A stretch of 41,328 nucleotides of DNA. Origin: Pseudonocardia sp. TRM90224. GTDB lineage: Bacteria; Actinomycetota; Actinomycetes; Mycobacteriales; Pseudonocardiaceae. The stretch covers positions 1-41,328 of the forward strand of contig NZ_JAJGSX010000057.1 in NCBI RefSeq assembly GCF_021245725.1. Direction: 5' to 3'. This document shows, piece by piece, positions 39,111-41,328 of this stretch. The notes beneath the pieces were generated by a model. The model was not told where the DNA came from and ran no database searches. It was given only the letters and a program-made list of their open reading frames with translations. The translations under genes were made by a program, and so were the position numbers. Numbering within the stretch: position 1 is the stretch's first letter; each line of letters begins with the position of its first letter.

Positions 39111-40244
39111 ATGAGTCGATCGGGACAGGTCGTTCCGGAGAAGTCGGCGGAAGTTCGCCCGTTCCGCGTCGACGTTCCCCAGAGCGAGCTCGACGACCTG
39201 CGTGATCGGCTCGCGCGCACCCGCTGGCCGAGGCAGCTGCCAGGTGCCGCGTGGAGCCGAGGCGTCCCGCTCGCGCACCTGCGGGAGCTCGTCGAGTACT
39301 GGCACGACGGCTACGACTGGCGGGCGGCCGAGGCGGCGCTGAACGCGGTGCCGCAGTTCACCACCGTGATCGACGACCAGCAGATCCACTTTTCGCACCT
39401 GCGATCGGCGAACCCCGACGCGATCGGGCTGATCGTCACGCACAGCTGGCCCAACTCCGCCGCCGAGCACATGCGGACCGTCCAGCGGCTCGGCGAGCAC
39501 TTCCACGTGGTGGCGCCGACGCTGCCGGGCTTCGGGTTCTCACCGTTCCCCGAGCCGGCGGACGAGCGGCCGTGGAGCGCCGAGCGCGTGGCCCGCACCT
39601 GGGCCGAGCTGATGCGGAGGCTCGGCTACGACCGCTACGGCGCGCACGGAAACGACGCGGGCGCGCTGGTGTCCCCGCAGCTGGCCGTCGCCGCCCCGGA
39701 GCACGTCATCGGCGTGCACATCACGGGTGGGCTCGGCGTGCCGACCGGCGACCCGGCCGAGTTCGAGGGACTCACCGAGGCCGACCAGGCCGAGCTGGCC
39801 CAGATGGCCCAGTGGTGGAGCGAAGGCAGCGGCTACGGGCCGTACCTGGCGAAACGGCCGCAGACGCTCGCGTACGGCTGGCACGACTCGCCCGTCGCGC
39901 AGCTCGCGTGGCTGGTGGAGCGGTTCGCGGAGTTCGACGGCGGGCCCAGCGAGCGCATCGACCGCGACCAGATCCTCACCAACGCCAGCCTGTACTGGCT
40001 CACCGGCACCGGCGCCAGCTCGTCGTGGACCTACTACGAGGGTGCCGCCGGCATGCCGATCAACCAGGACCTGGTCCCGACCGGGGTGTCGCACGGCGGG
40101 CCCGCCGCGCTCGGCAAGATCGCCGCGCGCACGAACAAGATCGTGCGGTGGTCGAGCCTCGAAGCGGGCAGCCACATGGTCGCGATGGCCGACCCCGACC
40201 GCCTGGTCGACGACATCGTCGCCTTCTTCACCGACCTGCGCTGA
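39111..40244 (+). CDS. Epoxide hydrolase, alpha/beta-hydrolase fold
   Basis: A 377-residue EHN-type epoxide hydrolase. The N-terminal domain (about 15-105) has VDVPQSELDDLRDRLARTRWP and LVEYWHDGYDWRAAEAALNA. The core has the oxyanion segment HSWPNS (111-116), in place of the usual HGWPGS, nucleophile D182 in AHGNDAGALVSPQ (usually GGDWG), cap-domain Tyr in SLYWLTGTGASSSWTYYE and the catalytic His (about 355) in GSHMVAMADPDRL. It would open an epoxide to a diol through an ester intermediate. The substituted motifs make specificity uncertain, but the catalytic triad is retained. It stands alone. Confidence 0.88.
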   Translation: MSRSGQVVPEKSAEVRPFRVDVPQSELDDLRDRLARTRWPRQLPGAAWSRGVPLAHLRELVEYWHDGYDWRAAEAALNAVPQFTTVIDDQQIHFSHLRSANPDAIGLIVTHSWPNSAAEHMRTVQRLGEHFHVVAPTLPGFGFSPFPEPADERPWSAERVARTWAELMRRLGYDRYGAHGNDAGALVSPQLAVAAPEHVIGVHITGGLGVPTGDPAEFEGLTEADQAELAQMAQWWSEGSGYGPYLAKRPQTLAYGWHDSPVAQLAWLVERFAEFDGGPSERIDRDQILTNASLYWLTGTGASSSWTYYEGAAGMPINQDLVPTGVSHGGPAALGKIAARTNKIVRWSSLEAGSHMVAMADPDRLVDDIVAFFTDLR

Positions 40245-40300
40245 CACGGCGGCCCGGCCGGCGTTGCCGCGCTGTCAGGGGGATCGGCTTGGATGCGGGC

Positions 40301-40963
40301 ATGTCCGTCCTCGACGTCATCAGCCGGCTGCCCGAGATCCCGGTCGTTCGAGATCGCGCCCGAGCCATCGCCGTCCTGGACGCCATCGTGAGTCCGACCC
40401 GGGACTTCCGGTACTTCTGGTTCAACTCCCGGTGGTCGCCGACGGAGGAGCTCGCCTCGATGAGCAACGGGAGCGGCGACGACTACTCGATCGTCTTCTC
40501 GCCGGCGGGTGCTTGCGCTCTCGGCTTCGACCACGAATCGTCGATGAGCCCGTACCGGGTCAGGCCTGCGGCGCCGTGGCCGGGATTGTTCGACGGTCTG
40601 CCAGAGGCGTTCCGCCGATACGTCACGGACCCCGCCTTCATCGACGAGACCGGAACGCCGGTGACAACCGTGTGCTTCTGGCGCGAACCGGGAGCCTCAG
40701 GGTGGGAGACGGGGCGCGCCGAGGACCCGGCGGACGACGGCGGTGCGGAGGAGCTGTTCGCCGTCCTGACGGCCGGCCACCCTGAGGCCTACCAGCGGTT
40801 CGCCGAGGACATCTACGAGATCGCGGCGGACATCGAGGCCATTCGCCACGTCTATGCAATGCAGCCTCTTACCCAAAGCGTCGTCTCGGCTCTGCACCCG
40901 GACGCCACCCTCGCCGACCTCCACGAGGACCTGACGCGGATCGGGTATCCCGGGACCTCCTGA
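40301..40963 (+). CDS. Conserved-looking protein of unknown function
   Basis: A 220-residue acidic soluble protein starting at ATG (MSVLDVISRLPEIPVVRDRA). It contains an aromatic-rich FRYFWFNSRWSPTEELASM, an acidic GSGDDYSIVFSPAGACALGFDHE, PWPGLFDGLPEAFRRYV, and a C-terminal helical pair ending LHEDLTRIGYPGTS. No signal, membrane segment or catalytic motif is recognised. The pattern (SxxGxxLxGFDHES, then PGL.D.LPEAF) resembles SUKH/knr4-like or other immunity-type proteins only vaguely, so I make no assignment. It lies 56 bp after the epoxide hydrolase, in the same direction. Confidence 0.7.
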   Translation: MSVLDVISRLPEIPVVRDRARAIAVLDAIVSPTRDFRYFWFNSRWSPTEELASMSNGSGDDYSIVFSPAGACALGFDHESSMSPYRVRPAAPWPGLFDGLPEAFRRYVTDPAFIDETGTPVTTVCFWREPGASGWETGRAEDPADDGGAEELFAVLTAGHPEAYQRFAEDIYEIAADIEAIRHVYAMQPLTQSVVSALHPDATLADLHEDLTRIGYPGTS

Positions 40964-40983
40964 TCACAGCCTGGGGCCGGACG

Positions 40984-41175
40984 GGTGAGTCGACACTTCC
41001 AGCACGGTGAGTCGACACCTCCAGCACGGTGAGTCGACACCTCCAGCACGGTGAGTCGACACCTCCGACACGGCGAGTCCCACGTTTCAGCGAGCGAATC
41101 CCACGTCTCAGCGGGCGAGTCCCACGTCTCGACGGGCGAGTCCCACGTTCCAGCGAGCGAGTGCGACCTTTCATC
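40984..41175 (+). repeat. 21-22 bp tandem repeat array
   Basis: Four consecutive 22-bp units, GGTGAGTCGACACCTCCAGC plus AC (the first has one change, the fourth two), are followed by four 21-bp units near GCGAGTCCCACGTCTCAGCGG and one degenerate unit. Both types share GAGTC-x-x-AC. There are no spacers, so it is not CRISPR. It lies in the 365-bp gene-free stretch 40964-41328, 3' of the unknown gene. Tandem structure suggests slippage expansion. Confidence 0.85.
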
Positions 41176-41202
41176 CGGTGGGTCGTGAGTGCGCGACGCA
41201 CG

Positions 41203-41255
41203 CGTTGCCAGGACAGTCATCCGTTGCCCTCCGGGCCGCCACGAGGGATGAGAAT
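41203..41255 (-). repeat. Intergenic repeat module B, copy 4
   Basis: The reverse complement reads GATTCTCATCCCTCGTGGCG, then GCCCGGAGGG and ends CTGTCCTGGCAACG, matching 34481-34536 and 94-149. No module A lies beside it within the window. It follows the tandem array at the right end. Confidence 0.75.
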
Positions 41256-41328
41256 CGGTCACGTCCCGCTGAGTGGTGGAGTTCGTGCTCGACACCGTGC
41301 GGGTCAGTGTGTGGTCATGATGCCGTGA

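Noticed and set aside
40984..41175. CRISPR array
   Set aside because: Units of 21-22 bp follow each other directly without unique spacers, and no cas genes are present.

Overview
The window is high-GC DNA (about 70% by eye) with many GTG and a few TTG starts, four-base ATGA/GTGA overlaps between neighbouring genes, and an F420/flavin-type PPOX protein. This fits a soil actinomycete, most likely Pseudonocardiaceae. That assignment is inferred from style and gene content, not from a marker gene. I see no rRNA, tRNA, CRISPR array or transposase gene.

Layout. (1) 1-1100: a composite intergenic repeat, then a divergent VOC/PPOX pair. (2) 1107-14632: an aromatic-acid catabolic island of two divergent units. 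The first has an aryl-alcohol-type dehydrogenase facing an AAHS-type transporter, a metallo-beta-lactamase hydrolase, an amidohydrolase-2 decarboxylase, a maleylacetate-reductase-like Fe-ADH and an IclR regulator. The second has a flavin hydroxylase, a two-domain extradiol dioxygenase and a fumarylacetoacetate-hydrolase protein facing a second transporter, a class II aldolase/decarboxylase and an aldehyde dehydrogenase. The parts suggest import, hydroxylation, ring cleavage, hydrolysis and aldehyde oxidation of a (carboxylated) phenol; the substrate is not evident. (3) 14637-19466: an exported protein, an AraC regulator facing an NADP oxidoreductase, an unknown acidic protein, a TetR/membrane-protein pair with GAACGTTC-type operators, and a small eight-cysteine peptide. 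(4) 19487-34177: a sugar regulon. A complete araB-araD-araA-galM operon follows a YtfQ-R-T-YjfF-type furanose ABC importer, and a second ChvE-GguA-GguB-type importer lies beyond a LacI-family regulator placed between the two. (5) 34589-40963: a zinc-ribbon/TerB-like protein, a lipoprotein with an internal duplication, a MarR/DJ-1 divergent pair, a rearrangement scar with two 5'-truncated regulator genes, a BtrH_N/DUF4872-like protein, an epoxide hydrolase and an unknown protein. (6) 40964-41328: a 21-22 bp tandem array and another repeat copy.

The most unusual signal is the 14-mer TGTGAGCGCTAACA. It occurs exactly at the second sugar promoter (34205), again at 34566, and as its reverse complement over the -10 region of the ara/transport promoter (29018). 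A variant lies in front of lacI (29121). The same 14-mer also forms the apical loop of two near-identical long stem-loops at 17396-17460 and 37345-37405. The second stem-loop sits exactly at the junction between two regulator genes that have both lost their 5' parts. This points to a repeat family that presents a LacI-type operator in a hairpin and is associated with genome rearrangement.
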